A DNA stretch of 64,000 nt, from NCBI GenBank assembly GCA_052143575.1, contig JBKQSP010000014.1:1-64000 (forward strand), in the 5' to 3' direction. This DNA is from JAKACA01 sp052143575 (GTDB lineage: Bacteria > Actinomycetota > Acidimicrobiia > Acidimicrobiales > Bog-793). Below, piece after piece: positions 1 to 7,837 of the stretch. How positions within the stretch are numbered: position 1 is the first letter of the stretch; each line of letters begins with the position of its first letter. Position numbers and translations under genes: made by a program. The notes under the pieces are model-generated. The model did not search any database. It was not told the DNA's origin and saw nothing but the letters and a program-made list of their open reading frames with translations.

Positions 1-110
1 AGGTCGTTCGTGTCGGCCGTTGTTCGCAGCTCGCGAACCCTTGCCCCGGGGATCCCGAGCATGAGCGCCGCCATCTTCTGCGGATCGGTCTCCCAGCGCT
101 CGTCCGGCAC
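1..110 (-). CDS. Possible 5' end of an unidentified gene, cut by window edge
   Basis: A minus-strand frame opens with a GTG at 110, just after an in-frame TAG, and runs off the left edge with 36 codons. The peptide (VPDERWETDPQKMAALMLGI...) has balanced composition and looks coding, but it matches no family I recognise. No clear ribosome binding site precedes the GTG, so it could also be an internal piece of a decayed gene. Existence is uncertain. Confidence 0.3.
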   Translation of the reverse strand, partial: MPDERWETDPQKMAALMLGIPGARVRELRTTADTND

Positions 111-215
111 CGAAGCAGGCTACGACAGGAGCTGGTCAGCCCCCCTCAGATCCGAAGAGCCCGTTTAGGCCTGGCAGGGACAGATCCTTGAACACGTCTC
201 CCTGAAAGAGTGGCC

Positions 216-237
216 GGAGACGAGATACCTCGTCTCC
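216..237. repeat. Perfect 9-bp inverted repeat (hairpin)
   Basis: GGAGACGAG (216-224) and its exact complement CTCGTCTCC (229-237) flank a 4-base loop ATAC. A further GTCTCC at 196-201 could pair alternatively with GGAGAC at 216-221. No T-run follows on either strand, so it is not a standard intrinsic terminator. It lies just beyond the 3' end of the Xre-like gene and could cap that transcript. Confidence 0.45.
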
Positions 238-301
238 ACGAGTGTGGTACAGCTGGGCGGCATCCCTTGGGTAAGTCAGCCCGCCCGAACCTGGCACCGT
301 C

Positions 302-955
302 TCAATCCGAAGCTACAAAGACTGTCGGACTCGGCGCGTCGGAGAGCACACCGGACCGCTCAGCCGGGCACTCCCGCCGCCAACCTGGATCGAATTGATC
401 CAACAACTCGGACCCGCTTGCGATCCTGCCGCTTGCGTAGGCAGAGATCAGATCCAGGCGATTCGAGGCCACTAGGTCTGCGCGCCGGATAGGAACATCC
501 GGCCATACACGGGTGTCTAACCAGCGGGCGGGGTCGGCAACCCCGGTTGACTCGAGAAACTCGCACAGGCCAGCGAGCTGAGCGATGTCTGCGGCATGGG
601 CTGGCGAGATCGAACCATGACCGCGCCACTTTCGCACCGCCGGAATCGAAACTCCAACGAGTTTTGAGATGGCAGTCCACGACATCCCGAAGTCACCCGC
701 CAGTACCTCCAGCAGCTCGTCCGGCCGACGTCGTTGGAGCTTTTCCACCCGACGCTGGAGTTCTTCGACGTCCGGAGACCGCTGAGCGACCGAGACCTCC
801 TCAAGCAACTCCTTCGCGTGATCATCGAATTCCAGGACGCCACTTCCCTGCGCTGTGCCGGAGTATTGCGACGAAGTAGGCATCTGCTCCGAGCGCGAAG
901 CCGACGGCCTGCTCGTTCCCCAGCTAGGGATCTGTCCCAATAGCAGCGCGTCCAT
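302..955 (-). CDS. Xre/MbcA-like antitoxin-type HTH protein
   Basis: 217 aa. Residues about 75-110 form a helix-turn-helix (FGMSWTAISKLVGVSIPAVR). A C-terminal region follows (DPARWLDTRVW ... RADLVASNRLDLI ... LLDQFDPGWR) like that of actinobacterial Xre-like antitoxins with a toxin-binding tail. The first 50 residues are poorly structured, and Met25 is an alternative start. The chosen ATG overlaps the stop of the upstream TIGR04255 gene by one base (TAATG), so the two are probably translationally coupled. Likely role (inferred): DNA-binding repressor of its own operon and partner of the TIGR04255 protein. Base composition is visibly less GC-rich than the rest of the window, suggesting acquisition. 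Confidence 0.7.
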   Translation of the reverse strand: MDALLLGQIPSWGTSRPSASRSEQMPTSSQYSGTAQGSGVLEFDDHAKELLEEVSVAQRSPDVEELQRRVEKLQRRRPDELLEVLAGDFGMSWTAISKLVGVSIPAVRKWRGHGSISPAHAADIAQLAGLCEFLESTGVADPARWLDTRVWPDVPIRRADLVASNRLDLISAYASGRIASGSELLDQFDPGWRRECPAERSGVLSDAPSPTVFVASD

Positions 956-1764
956 TAGAGAGCTTCCTTTCGCAAGACCGTGTTACGGCAATGCTCAGTT
1001 ACTACAAGGTCAAAGATGTCATCGACAGCGCGATGGAGGTCATCGCATACTTTGAGCACGTCATCAGCACCGACAAGAGGAGCACCTCCAGGGGGGAGCC
1101 AGAACCCATCGGTATCGAGCAAGAAGGATGGAGTTGGGGGACGAGGCCTGAGCTTTATTGCTCCTCCCCGCGTGGCTGGACCCCTTACTGTCGCGTAACG
1201 GACATTGACAAAGCGATCGTCGTTCAGCTCAAGTTCAAGGGTGCCGCCGAGATTCGATGTCTTTGCAGCCGACACCAAATCGAGTGGGGCGAGCAGAGCT
1301 TTGTTTATGTACGGCTCCCATTGCTGAGCGGTTCCGATATCTGCCGGGACATGCAGCTCGTCGATGTAACGCAAACCGAGTCGTTCGATCGGAGAGAGAT
1401 CAGCGACGACCAGGAGAGAAGTGAGGATGTTCAGTAAGAGCATCCGGAAGTCGCCATACCGCTCATATTCCGAGTGCTCGACTGTAAGCGAGTTCCGCCA
1501 AAGAGTAATCGAAAGGGTCTTGCTCTCGGCCATAATCCTGAACAATGCAGGCTCAAGGGAGAGCGTAATGTTCGGCGGTTGACCAAGAACGCGAGGCGGA
1601 GTCTGTGGCGCGAGTTCCACCGTCGACTCTTCAGCGTCAGCCCACGCACCTAGTGCGGAAAGCGTCGACGCGGCCGCCAGATTCGGATTCGGTTGGAATA
1701 TCAGCTCAAACGCGACAAGTTGCAGGGGCGCGTTTGGGAACACCTCGCTCTTGGCCAACAGCAC
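955..1764 (-). CDS. TIGR04255 family protein
   Basis: 269 aa from GTG 1764. It carries the family hallmarks: an N-terminal FPNAPLQLVAFELIF strand-rich segment, a central region, and ERLGLRYIDELHVP near the middle. TIGR04255 proteins are sporadically distributed and of unknown biochemical function. The frame stays open upstream to 2202, but that part overlaps another gene and has shadow-like composition. TTG 1791 and GTG 1743 are the other plausible starts. It is coupled to the downstream Xre-like gene by a 1-base overlap. GC content is lower than in the core genes of the window, consistent with horizontal transfer. A toxin-like or defence role is only a hypothesis from the partner. Confidence 0.75.
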   Translation of the reverse strand: MLLAKSEVFPNAPLQLVAFELIFQPNPNLAAASTLSALGAWADAEESTVELAPQTPPRVLGQPPNITLSLEPALFRIMAESKTLSITLWRNSLTVEHSEYERYGDFRMLLLNILTSLLVVADLSPIERLGLRYIDELHVPADIGTAQQWEPYINKALLAPLDLVSAAKTSNLGGTLELELNDDRFVNVRYATVRGPATRGGAIKLRPRPPTPSFLLDTDGFWLPPGGAPLVGADDVLKVCDDLHRAVDDIFDLVVTEHCRNTVLRKEAL

Positions 1765-1913
1765 GCCTCTCTTATCGGTACGTGTAACCAAAAGTATAAC
1801 CGCAAGGGCCTCCCCAGGCGGAGCTTCCCAGCGTGTTCTGGCTGGGCAGCGAGGCCGAACCCCGGTGGCGCGCGCACCCGTCATCGGCGCAGGACGCATG
1901 CCTGGACGGGGCA

Positions 1914-2399
1914 TCACACGGCTCCAAGCGCCTGAAGCGCCCGCCGGTGCCGCTCTGAGCAGGTTATCGAGGGCCACCGCCGAGAGGCCGTCGTGCAACC
2001 AGGCAACGCGCACGCTCTTAGTGCGCCCTCGGACGCCAACGTTGCGGCGACTGCGGCGAGTCTGAGGCGGGTTTTCACGGGAGGGAGGCGAGGCGCGCGG
2101 CGGCGTAAATAATCTGACAGGCCGGCACGGTCCATCCCCGCTCGTCGGGCGACGTCTGTAACGGTGACAGAGCTGAGCGTGGGAAGCACGACCGCCTCCC
2201 ACTCGTCGTCCTTGTAGTCGATCAGTACCTCGTCCGGGTCGATGACCTCACCAGTCGCCACTTCCTCAAGCCGGTTTCCCTCTTTGCCGACGAGGTGGAT
2301 GGCCCGAACGATCACCGGCCTGGGCGAAAGCAGACCCTTAGTCCCCGCCTTGCACACGGTTCCATCCGAACCGAGCATCTTCCACTCAGGATGGAGCAC
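1914..2399 (-). CDS. Unidentified protein, possibly a C-terminal remnant
   Basis: 161 aa from the only in-frame start, GTG 2399. Coding-quality sequence (PAGYGEELVRL) continues upstream of that GTG to an in-frame TAA near 2456, with no ATG or SD sequence. This suggests the gene has lost its 5' part. The C-terminal half has a helix-turn-helix-like stretch (VTVTDVARRAGMDRAGLSDY) and a cysteine/histidine set (CALPGC ... TCSERHRRAL) that could bind a metal. I do not recognise the family with certainty. It precedes the TIGR04255/Xre-like pair on the same strand, with a 149-bp gap. Confidence 0.5.
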   Translation of the reverse strand: MLHPEWKMLGSDGTVCKAGTKGLLSPRPVIVRAIHLVGKEGNRLEEVATGEVIDPDEVLIDYKDDEWEAVVLPTLSSVTVTDVARRAGMDRAGLSDYLRRRAPRLPPVKTRLRLAAVAATLASEGALRACALPGCTTASRRWPSITCSERHRRALQALGAV

Positions 2400-2658
2400 T
2401 AGGCGAACGAGCTCCTCGCCGTAGCCGGCTGGACTGGGTGTACCGATTTCCCCCGCCCTTCTCTCTTATCCCCATAGAAATGTAAGACCACGCCCAGAAC
2501 GACATCAGTATCGGGCACGTCGAGCCTTCACCTTCACCCCTGGCTGTCGGTCCAACCGGGGAAAGCTCACGCGGTACGAGGGCGGCACTTTGATGCGGGG
2601 TGGACGGACCTGTCCTATGCTCCGGCGCAACCCTAGACGCAACGGAAGAGGTCGAGGC

Positions 2659-3702
2659 ATGACGCAGTGTGGCCCTTGGCGGCGTACATCTGTTGGCGGC
2701 CCGGTGGCGCGTCGGGGGCTGATCGCGGGCATGGCTGCACTCTCGACGCTGTTCAGCCCGATCGGGTTCGGATTCGCTCCCGCATCAGCGGCGACGGCGT
2801 CCAAGCCGACATACATCGTCACTCCGGGCTGCGACACCTACGACATGGCCGTTGATCCGGTCACCAACTCCGTCTACCTCGGCTGCGGCGAGAAGCTCGA
2901 TGTGATCAACGGCAAGACCAGAAAGATCAGCACAATCCCCGTTGACTTGGAAACCGGACCGCTGGGCGTCGACCCGAAAACCGACACCGTGTACGCGACC
3001 GGCTGGAACCCCCTCACTGATCGCTGGGTAGTCGCGACCGTGGATTGCAGGACTCGGAAGGTCACCCACACCGTGACGAGCATCACCAGGCCGGGTGCCG
3101 TTGCCGTCGATCCCGCGACCGACACCATCTACGTGGTTGGTTCGTCCGGGATCGCTGTGATCAGCGGTAAGACGAACCGCGTCACGCATACCATCAAAGT
3201 CGGCGCGTACCCCGCAACTGGCATCACGGTCGACTCTTTGACCGACAGGATTTACGCCTCGAACCAGGGCGAAATCTCTGGCGCCGGAGCGGGCGTGGCG
3301 ATCATCAACGGCCGAACTGACAAGGTCATCGGCAAGATCACTGGCAGCTACGAGCCCGGGGCCCTGACTGTCGACCCGAACTCCGACACGATCTATGTCA
3401 TCGACGGCGGTGGCGAGAACACGGTCTCGGCCCTCAACGGCAAGACGGACAGCTACGCCGCCACAATCAATGTCGGTCTCCTACCGGTCGCGCTCGGGGT
3501 GGACCCTTCGACGGATACCGTTTTCGTTGCCAACAGCCAGGGCAACTCGATCTCGGCCATCGACGGCAAGACGAAGAGAGTTCGCAACATCCGGGTTGAG
3601 TACCCGGAAGGCGTGGGCGTGAATACGACGACCGAGACGGTGTACGTCGGCGCCGACGACGTCGCCGCCAGCTCGGCCGCTGTAGCGGTCTTCCACGGCT
3701 GA
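2659..3702 (+). CDS. Secreted YncE-like YVTN beta-propeller protein
   Basis: 347 aa. The ATG at 2659 has a good SD (GGAAGAGG) 7-15 bases upstream and is preferred to the ATG at 2590. An N-terminal signal peptide has a basic region (WRRTS...ARRGL), a hydrophobic core and an ASAATA cleavage-like site near residue 45. The mature part is a chain of propeller repeats with the signature xVDPxTDTVYV at least six times (AVDPATDTIYVVG, GVDPSTDTVFVAN and others). The protein is therefore extracytoplasmic, probably a single propeller. Its ligand is unknown. It stands alone, with no operon partner. Confidence 0.8.
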   Translation: MTQCGPWRRTSVGGPVARRGLIAGMAALSTLFSPIGFGFAPASAATASKPTYIVTPGCDTYDMAVDPVTNSVYLGCGEKLDVINGKTRKISTIPVDLETGPLGVDPKTDTVYATGWNPLTDRWVVATVDCRTRKVTHTVTSITRPGAVAVDPATDTIYVVGSSGIAVISGKTNRVTHTIKVGAYPATGITVDSLTDRIYASNQGEISGAGAGVAIINGRTDKVIGKITGSYEPGALTVDPNSDTIYVIDGGGENTVSALNGKTDSYAATINVGLLPVALGVDPSTDTVFVANSQGNSISAIDGKTKRVRNIRVEYPEGVGVNTTTETVYVGADDVAASSAAVAVFHG

Positions 3703-3757
3703 GCCTGCCGTTGCCCCGGAAGCAGGAGAGCGCCCGGCCAGTGCCGCTGACCAGTGC

Positions 3758-4027
3758 CTACGAACCGGGAGCCGTCTTCCAGTACCAGTACTCCGGGGTG
3801 AGAGTGCCCAGGGTGTTGATCGGTGACGCGCCACCGAGGTCCTTGGCGACCTCGAAGATCGCCACGCCCTCTGGTTGCCAGATGACGTGCAGCTGTTTGG
3901 CGAGATAGTTCTCGTAGTTGTAGAGCTGTGTGGACCTCGCCGAAGCAAGGCTCGCCGCGATCAAGGCGTTCGCCCTTCGATCGTCATAGCTCCCAGGATC
4001 GAGTTCGGGCTCGACTTGATCCTCCAT
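3758..4027 (-). pseudogene. C-terminal fragment of an oligopeptide-binding protein (SBP_bac_5)
   Basis: The 89-residue frame matches only the extreme C-terminus of family-5 solute-binding proteins of peptide ABC transporters. It shows a GSYDDRRANALI segment, then LYNYENYLAKQLHVIWQPE and a terminal LTPEYWYWK, the usual end of these lipoproteins. The remaining roughly 450 residues (signal, lobes I and II) are absent, and the frame upstream of the ATG degenerates. I read this as the stump of a deleted transporter gene, not as a small protein gene. Confidence 0.65.
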
Positions 4028-4218
4028 GGTCTCGAACGCATGCGAGGTGGTGAAGCACCCTAGTGTGCGCCTACAAGACCCTCAGGAAGGTCTCTGCCAC
4101 AGATCGATAACGCGTGCTGTGGAACTCAGTAACGGTTGATCCGTGACGCTCTAACACTTGACGCTTGACACCTCGGCCCTCATCGTCCTCCGCTTCCGGG
4201 TGGAGGGAGGTGGCCGGA

Positions 4219-4338
4219 GTGATCAAGGAACTCACCAAAAGTGCAGCAGCGCTACGACGCCGTCCTGGCAGTCATCAGGGACGGTATGCGGGCTACAGGG
4301 GTGGCCGAGAAGTCCGGGGTAGGCCCTCGAACCGCTCC
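4219..4338 (+). pseudogene. IS481-type transposase N-terminal fragment, frameshifted
   Basis: GTG 4219 starts VIKELTK. One extra base at 4240 then shifts the frame to VQQRYDAVLAVIRDGMRATG followed by VAEKSGVG. Joined, the two frames reproduce the start of IS481-family transposases (EQRYxAVLxVIxDGxxVTEVAxxxGVSR, the N-terminal HTH). The rest of the gene, including the DDE core, is missing. No terminal inverted repeats were found. It is a decayed insertion sequence marking past mobility at this spot. Confidence 0.7.
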
Positions 4339-4398
4339 AGGATGCTGCCTGTACTCCCGAACACGCTCACCTGACACTACGCCGGCGCTGCCCCCTGC

Positions 4399-4893
4399 TC
4401 ACTGCGCCGGCTCCGAGGGCCAGCCCGGTGGCGGCACCCGGTCGGCGAGGTGGCGGTACCGCTCGCCGACGACCACCGCCCGCAGCACCTCGTCAGCGGC
4501 AGCGAGCCGGTCGCTGGCAACCCGCCCCGCCACCTCGCGGTTGAGCTGCTCGACGACAGTGACCACGGCGCGCCCGTACCGCCGCCCCTTCGCGGTGAGG
4601 ACGATGTTCACCTTCCGGGCATCGTCGGGGTCTGGCCGCGTCGCGGCGTAGCCCCGCTGCTCGAGCGCGGTCGCCACCTTCCGCGCCGCCTGGCGGGTGA
4701 TCCCGACCGTCGCCCCGAGAACTCCGATTGGCACCGGGCCGGCGAGCAGGCGCCGCATCGTTGCTGCATCGGACCGCCGGTAGCCCGCAAAGCCGCGCTT
4801 CTCGAGCTCGCGTTCCATCTGCGTCACCCAGCTGGCTCGCGCCAGAGCGAGGAGATCGCCGAAACGGTAGAAGCCGCTTGTCGCCTCGCTCAT
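4399..4893 (-). CDS. MarR family transcriptional regulator
   Basis: 164 aa. It has a MarR-type winged helix: the recognition region lies around residues 60-85 (GVLGATVGITRQAARKVATA), followed by the wing GYAATRPDPDDARKVNIVLT with the conserved DxRxxxxxLTxxG pattern (DDARKVNIVLTAKG). Terminal helices form the dimer interface. It is divergent from the esterase gene, and its own promoter contains a palindrome (see 4902-4927), which suggests autoregulation and control of the esterase. The ligand is unknown. The transcript start would lie only a few bases before the ATG, so the mRNA may be nearly leaderless. Confidence 0.88.
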   Translation of the reverse strand: MSEATSGFYRFGDLLALARASWVTQMERELEKRGFAGYRRSDAATMRRLLAGPVPIGVLGATVGITRQAARKVATALEQRGYAATRPDPDDARKVNIVLTAKGRRYGRAVVTVVEQLNREVAGRVASDRLAAADEVLRAVVVGERYRHLADRVPPPGWPSEPAQ

Positions 4894-4901
4894 GTGTCGG
4901 T

Positions 4902-4927
4902 AGTATAACGATATGCAACTAAGTTGC
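4902..4927 (-). promoter_or_regulatory. Promoter with 13-bp palindromic operator for the MarR gene
   Basis: On the minus strand a -10 hexamer TATACT (4907-4902) lies 17 bases downstream of a weak -35 TAGGCA. The spacer holds GCAACT-A-AGTTGC (plus strand 4915-4927), a perfect 6-bp-arm inverted repeat of typical MarR operator size. The palindrome also covers codons 2-5 of the divergent esterase, so bound repressor could block both genes. Confidence 0.5.
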
Positions 4928-5971
4928 CTATCGCATCGCCGACTTCACCTCCCCGCCGCAGGCAGACGTCCGGCGGGAGACCGGGCGGCGCGAGCAGCCG
5001 CCCTCGCCACTGTCGTGGCGGTCGCCGCCGTCGCCTCGGCCTGCGCCGGCGGGAAGCCCGCCGCGAACGGCAGCTCGTCGACGACGAGCTCTACGCCGGT
5101 GGGCGGCGCGTGCGGGCACTCCGTCGCGTCCGGCTCGACCACCCTGAGCCTGTCGATAGGTGGCCGCACGCGAGTCGTCATTGTCCACGTTCCGACCGGA
5201 TACAGCGGGACGTCCCGCCTGCCGCTCGTGCTGAACCTGCACGGCAGCGGCAGCACAGCGAGCGCCCAGGAAGCCTTCAGCGGCATGGACGCCGCGTCGG
5301 ACCGGTACGGCTTCATCGCCGCCTACCCGCAGGCGCTCATCAAGGCTGGGACGGGCTTCGACTGGAACATCCCCGGCGTACCGCTCCTCGGCGGTTCCTA
5401 CCCGCCGCCCGGATCCGCAGACGACGTGGCCTTCCTCACCGACCTCGTCGGCCAGCTCGCCTCCCGGTACTGCATCGACGCCTCCCGCGTCTACGCAACC
5501 GGGGTGTCCGGCGGGGGGCGCATGTCAAGCCAACTGGCCTGCGACGCCTCGAGCACCTTTGCCGCCGTGGCGCCCGTCGCCGGCCTCCGCATGCCGAGCC
5601 CCTGCCCGTCCAACCGGCCGGTCGCTGTGGTCGCTTTCCACGGCACCGCTGACCCGATCGATCCCTACGACGGGCACGGCCAGGCGTACTGGACCTACTC
5701 GGTCCCGGTGGCGGCGCGACGCTGGGGCACGTTCGACCACTGCCGGCCGAGCCCGGCGGTCGCGTCCGGAAGCGGCTACACGCTCACCGATTACAGCGGC
5801 TGCGCCGGCGGGGTGAGCGTCGAGCTGTATTCGCTGATCGGCGAGGGGCATGAATGGCCGGGCGGACCTCGTCTCCCACGCTCCATTCGGTCCGTTCTCG
5901 GCGCCCAGTCGCAGGCAGTCGACGCCAACGCCGTGATGTGGGCCTTCTTCGAGGAACACACACTCCCCTGA
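4913..5971 (+). CDS. PHB-depolymerase-like esterase, probable lipoprotein
   Basis: 352 aa, alpha/beta hydrolase of the PHB depolymerase/LpqC group. Seen: VLNLHGSGS (oxyanion loop, about residue 105), nucleophile Ser in GVSGGG (about 200), Asp in HGTADPIDPY (about 245), and His in GEGHEWPGG (about 318). The N-terminus has a basic region and a hydrophobic stretch ending ASAC-AGG, a plausible lipobox, so the protein is probably exported and anchored. Known members hydrolyse short polyester or aromatic esters; the substrate here is unknown. ATG 4913 has no SD and lies inside the MarR-type palindrome, so translation may be leaderless. Confidence 0.82.
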   Translation: MQLSCLSHRRLHLPAAGRRPAGDRAARAAALATVVAVAAVASACAGGKPAANGSSSTTSSTPVGGACGHSVASGSTTLSLSIGGRTRVVIVHVPTGYSGTSRLPLVLNLHGSGSTASAQEAFSGMDAASDRYGFIAAYPQALIKAGTGFDWNIPGVPLLGGSYPPPGSADDVAFLTDLVGQLASRYCIDASRVYATGVSGGGRMSSQLACDASSTFAAVAPVAGLRMPSPCPSNRPVAVVAFHGTADPIDPYDGHGQAYWTYSVPVAARRWGTFDHCRPSPAVASGSGYTLTDYSGCAGGVSVELYSLIGEGHEWPGGPRLPRSIRSVLGAQSQAVDANAVMWAFFEEHTLP

Positions 5972-6342
5972 CCACATCCTCCGAGGAGCCGTCCCGCCCG
6001 CGGCGGGTTCCGACGCTGCTGGGTCTACGGGTCGACACCGTCAGCCGTTTACCCACGGAGACAGCGGCCGAACCACCGTTCAAGGCCCGGGCGTCTTGTT
6101 TACCGGAGTGGCGTTACTACCGCGGGCCGATGGCTGTGCCCCGCCCGTCCGAGACCCTGTACTGACCCCGCGATCTGTTGCCGAGAGCCGGCCGCTCATG
6201 GCCCACCGCCCATCCTGTGCCGAGGGGCGAAGTAGCCGCTTTCGCCTGGTTGCACTTACGGCACCGATCGCCCACGCAAGGTGACGACGAAGCGCTCGGT
6301 GCTAGCCTCGGCCGTCGTACGCTGCCGGGAGAGGGGACTTCG
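5972..6342 (+). other. 371-bp intergenic stretch, no gene supported
   Basis: Short frames exist on both strands, but none has a start site, recognisable domain or consistent composition. A minus-strand frame reading CVGDRCRKCNQAKAA near 6270 resembles a zinc-knuckle peptide, but is too short and isolated to call. The 3' end carries the SD (GGGAGAGGGG) of the next gene. Confidence 0.5.
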
Positions 6343-7662
6343 ATGGGGTGGAGCAATCGACGTCGTGTTGGTCCCGGTGGTCGCCGCTGGTGGGCCGCGA
6401 CCACCGCCGGGGTAGTCGTCGTCGCCCTGGTCGTCGCCGCCCCGGCGTCGGGGGCAGCCCGCCCGGCCACGAGCATCCACTACACGCCGGCGACCGTCGT
6501 CATCCCGTCCGCCACGGTCCGCTCGCAGCTGCTGTCTGTCTCGGGCAACGGGGCGACTTACACGTTCCGCTCCGACGCCGGCGTCCTCGGCAAGCTGAAG
6601 AAGGGCAGCGTCATGCTGCTACAGGACCTCGCCGTGCGCGACGTCACCGGCGTCACGCACCCCTCCGGCCACCTCGTGGTCGCCACGAACCCGGCGGCCA
6701 TCACCGACCTGATCGAGAACGGCACGCTGTCGTGGGATGAGCCGGTCGACTTCGCCGACGGGGAGGCCATCGGCGGTGCCGCCGTCCCGCCGGAGTCGGA
6801 CGTAGCTCGGAACTCCGTCGCCGCCCGCCTCGGGCTGGACTCGATCGGCGACGGTGTCACGCTCAAGGGCAAGACCGACTCTTACAGCTACGCCGTCACG
6901 TTCAAAACGGCGGGCAAGGGCGTGTCGGTGGAGATCACGCTCAGCAAGTCCAAGCCGATCGACCTCTCCGTCACCATCCGTGGCACGCTCGGCAAGCTGA
7001 CGACCTCCGGCGACATCGCCGTGGCAAGCCGCAAGCTGAGCGGGATGAAGCTGGCAGACAGCGGGCTCGATGGCAGTTTCACCCTCTCCTACTCGGCCAA
7101 GCCCATCAGCGCCTTCGGGCTCGGGTCGGCGGGGGGAGTCAAGATCACGGTCCCCGCCGAGCTGACCGTCCCCTTCGACGTCGGCGGGGTGCCCCTGTTC
7201 CTCGGCATCAAGGTCGCCTTCGAGGCCAGCGCCGGCTTCTCCGCGTACAACCAGTCGCTGAGCGGTAGCTACACGATCAGCTACGACGGCCATGGCGGCT
7301 TCACGACCTCGAGCAGTGGGGCGACCAGCGCGGCGGGCGTCGTCCAAGGTCTCGGCAAGATCGCCCTCGACGCCGCCAACGCCGTGAGATCCGGGCCGCT
7401 GAGCTTCATTTTTGGAGCCCAGTTCCCTCAGATCGAGCTCGGCCTGGGCGTCAAGGGTCTCAACGTCGGCGCCTTCGTGACCCTCGTTGGGCAGAGTGGC
7501 ATCGCGTTCAGCAGCGGCTGCGACACACGTGAGTTCCAGATCCTGGGCACCGCCGGCGCCGAGGCCAGCTTCTTCGGCCTGTCCGCTTCGCTCGCCTCGG
7601 CGACGCTGTTCAACAAGACATACCAGGCGGCCTACCCGCCGGGGTGCGGGACCTTCCCGTAA
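6343..7662 (+). CDS. Secreted protein of unknown function
   Basis: 439 aa from ATG 6343, which has a strong SD (GGGAGAGGGG) 5-14 bases upstream; the frame is open further upstream but lacks a comparable start. A basic RRR..GGRRWW segment, a long hydrophobic core and an APASGA-A site near residue 40 form a signal peptide. The mature protein is rich in Gly, Ser, Thr and alternating hydrophobics, implying beta structure, with no recognised catalytic motif and one Cys pair near the C-terminus (SGCDTRE ... PPGCGTFP). No enzyme or binding family can be named. It is one of several exported proteins in this part of the window. Confidence 0.75.
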   Translation: MGWSNRRRVGPGGRRWWAATTAGVVVVALVVAAPASGAARPATSIHYTPATVVIPSATVRSQLLSVSGNGATYTFRSDAGVLGKLKKGSVMLLQDLAVRDVTGVTHPSGHLVVATNPAAITDLIENGTLSWDEPVDFADGEAIGGAAVPPESDVARNSVAARLGLDSIGDGVTLKGKTDSYSYAVTFKTAGKGVSVEITLSKSKPIDLSVTIRGTLGKLTTSGDIAVASRKLSGMKLADSGLDGSFTLSYSAKPISAFGLGSAGGVKITVPAELTVPFDVGGVPLFLGIKVAFEASAGFSAYNQSLSGSYTISYDGHGGFTTSSSGATSAAGVVQGLGKIALDAANAVRSGPLSFIFGAQFPQIELGLGVKGLNVGAFVTLVGQSGIAFSSGCDTREFQILGTAGAEASFFGLSASLASATLFNKTYQAAYPPGCGTFP

Positions 7663-7837
7663 GAAAACGCCGCAGGGTCGACGTCCCGACCGGCGCCGAC
7701 CCGGTGCCGGTCCTGCTCACCCTGCCCGTCGCCCCCGGCCGGCGCCTGATGACCGTACCAACCAGGCCTTCCTGCGGAGTGACATGCCCGCAGGACACGG
7801 GAGTCGGAGAGGACAGGCGCAGAGGATGCGCCGTTGT

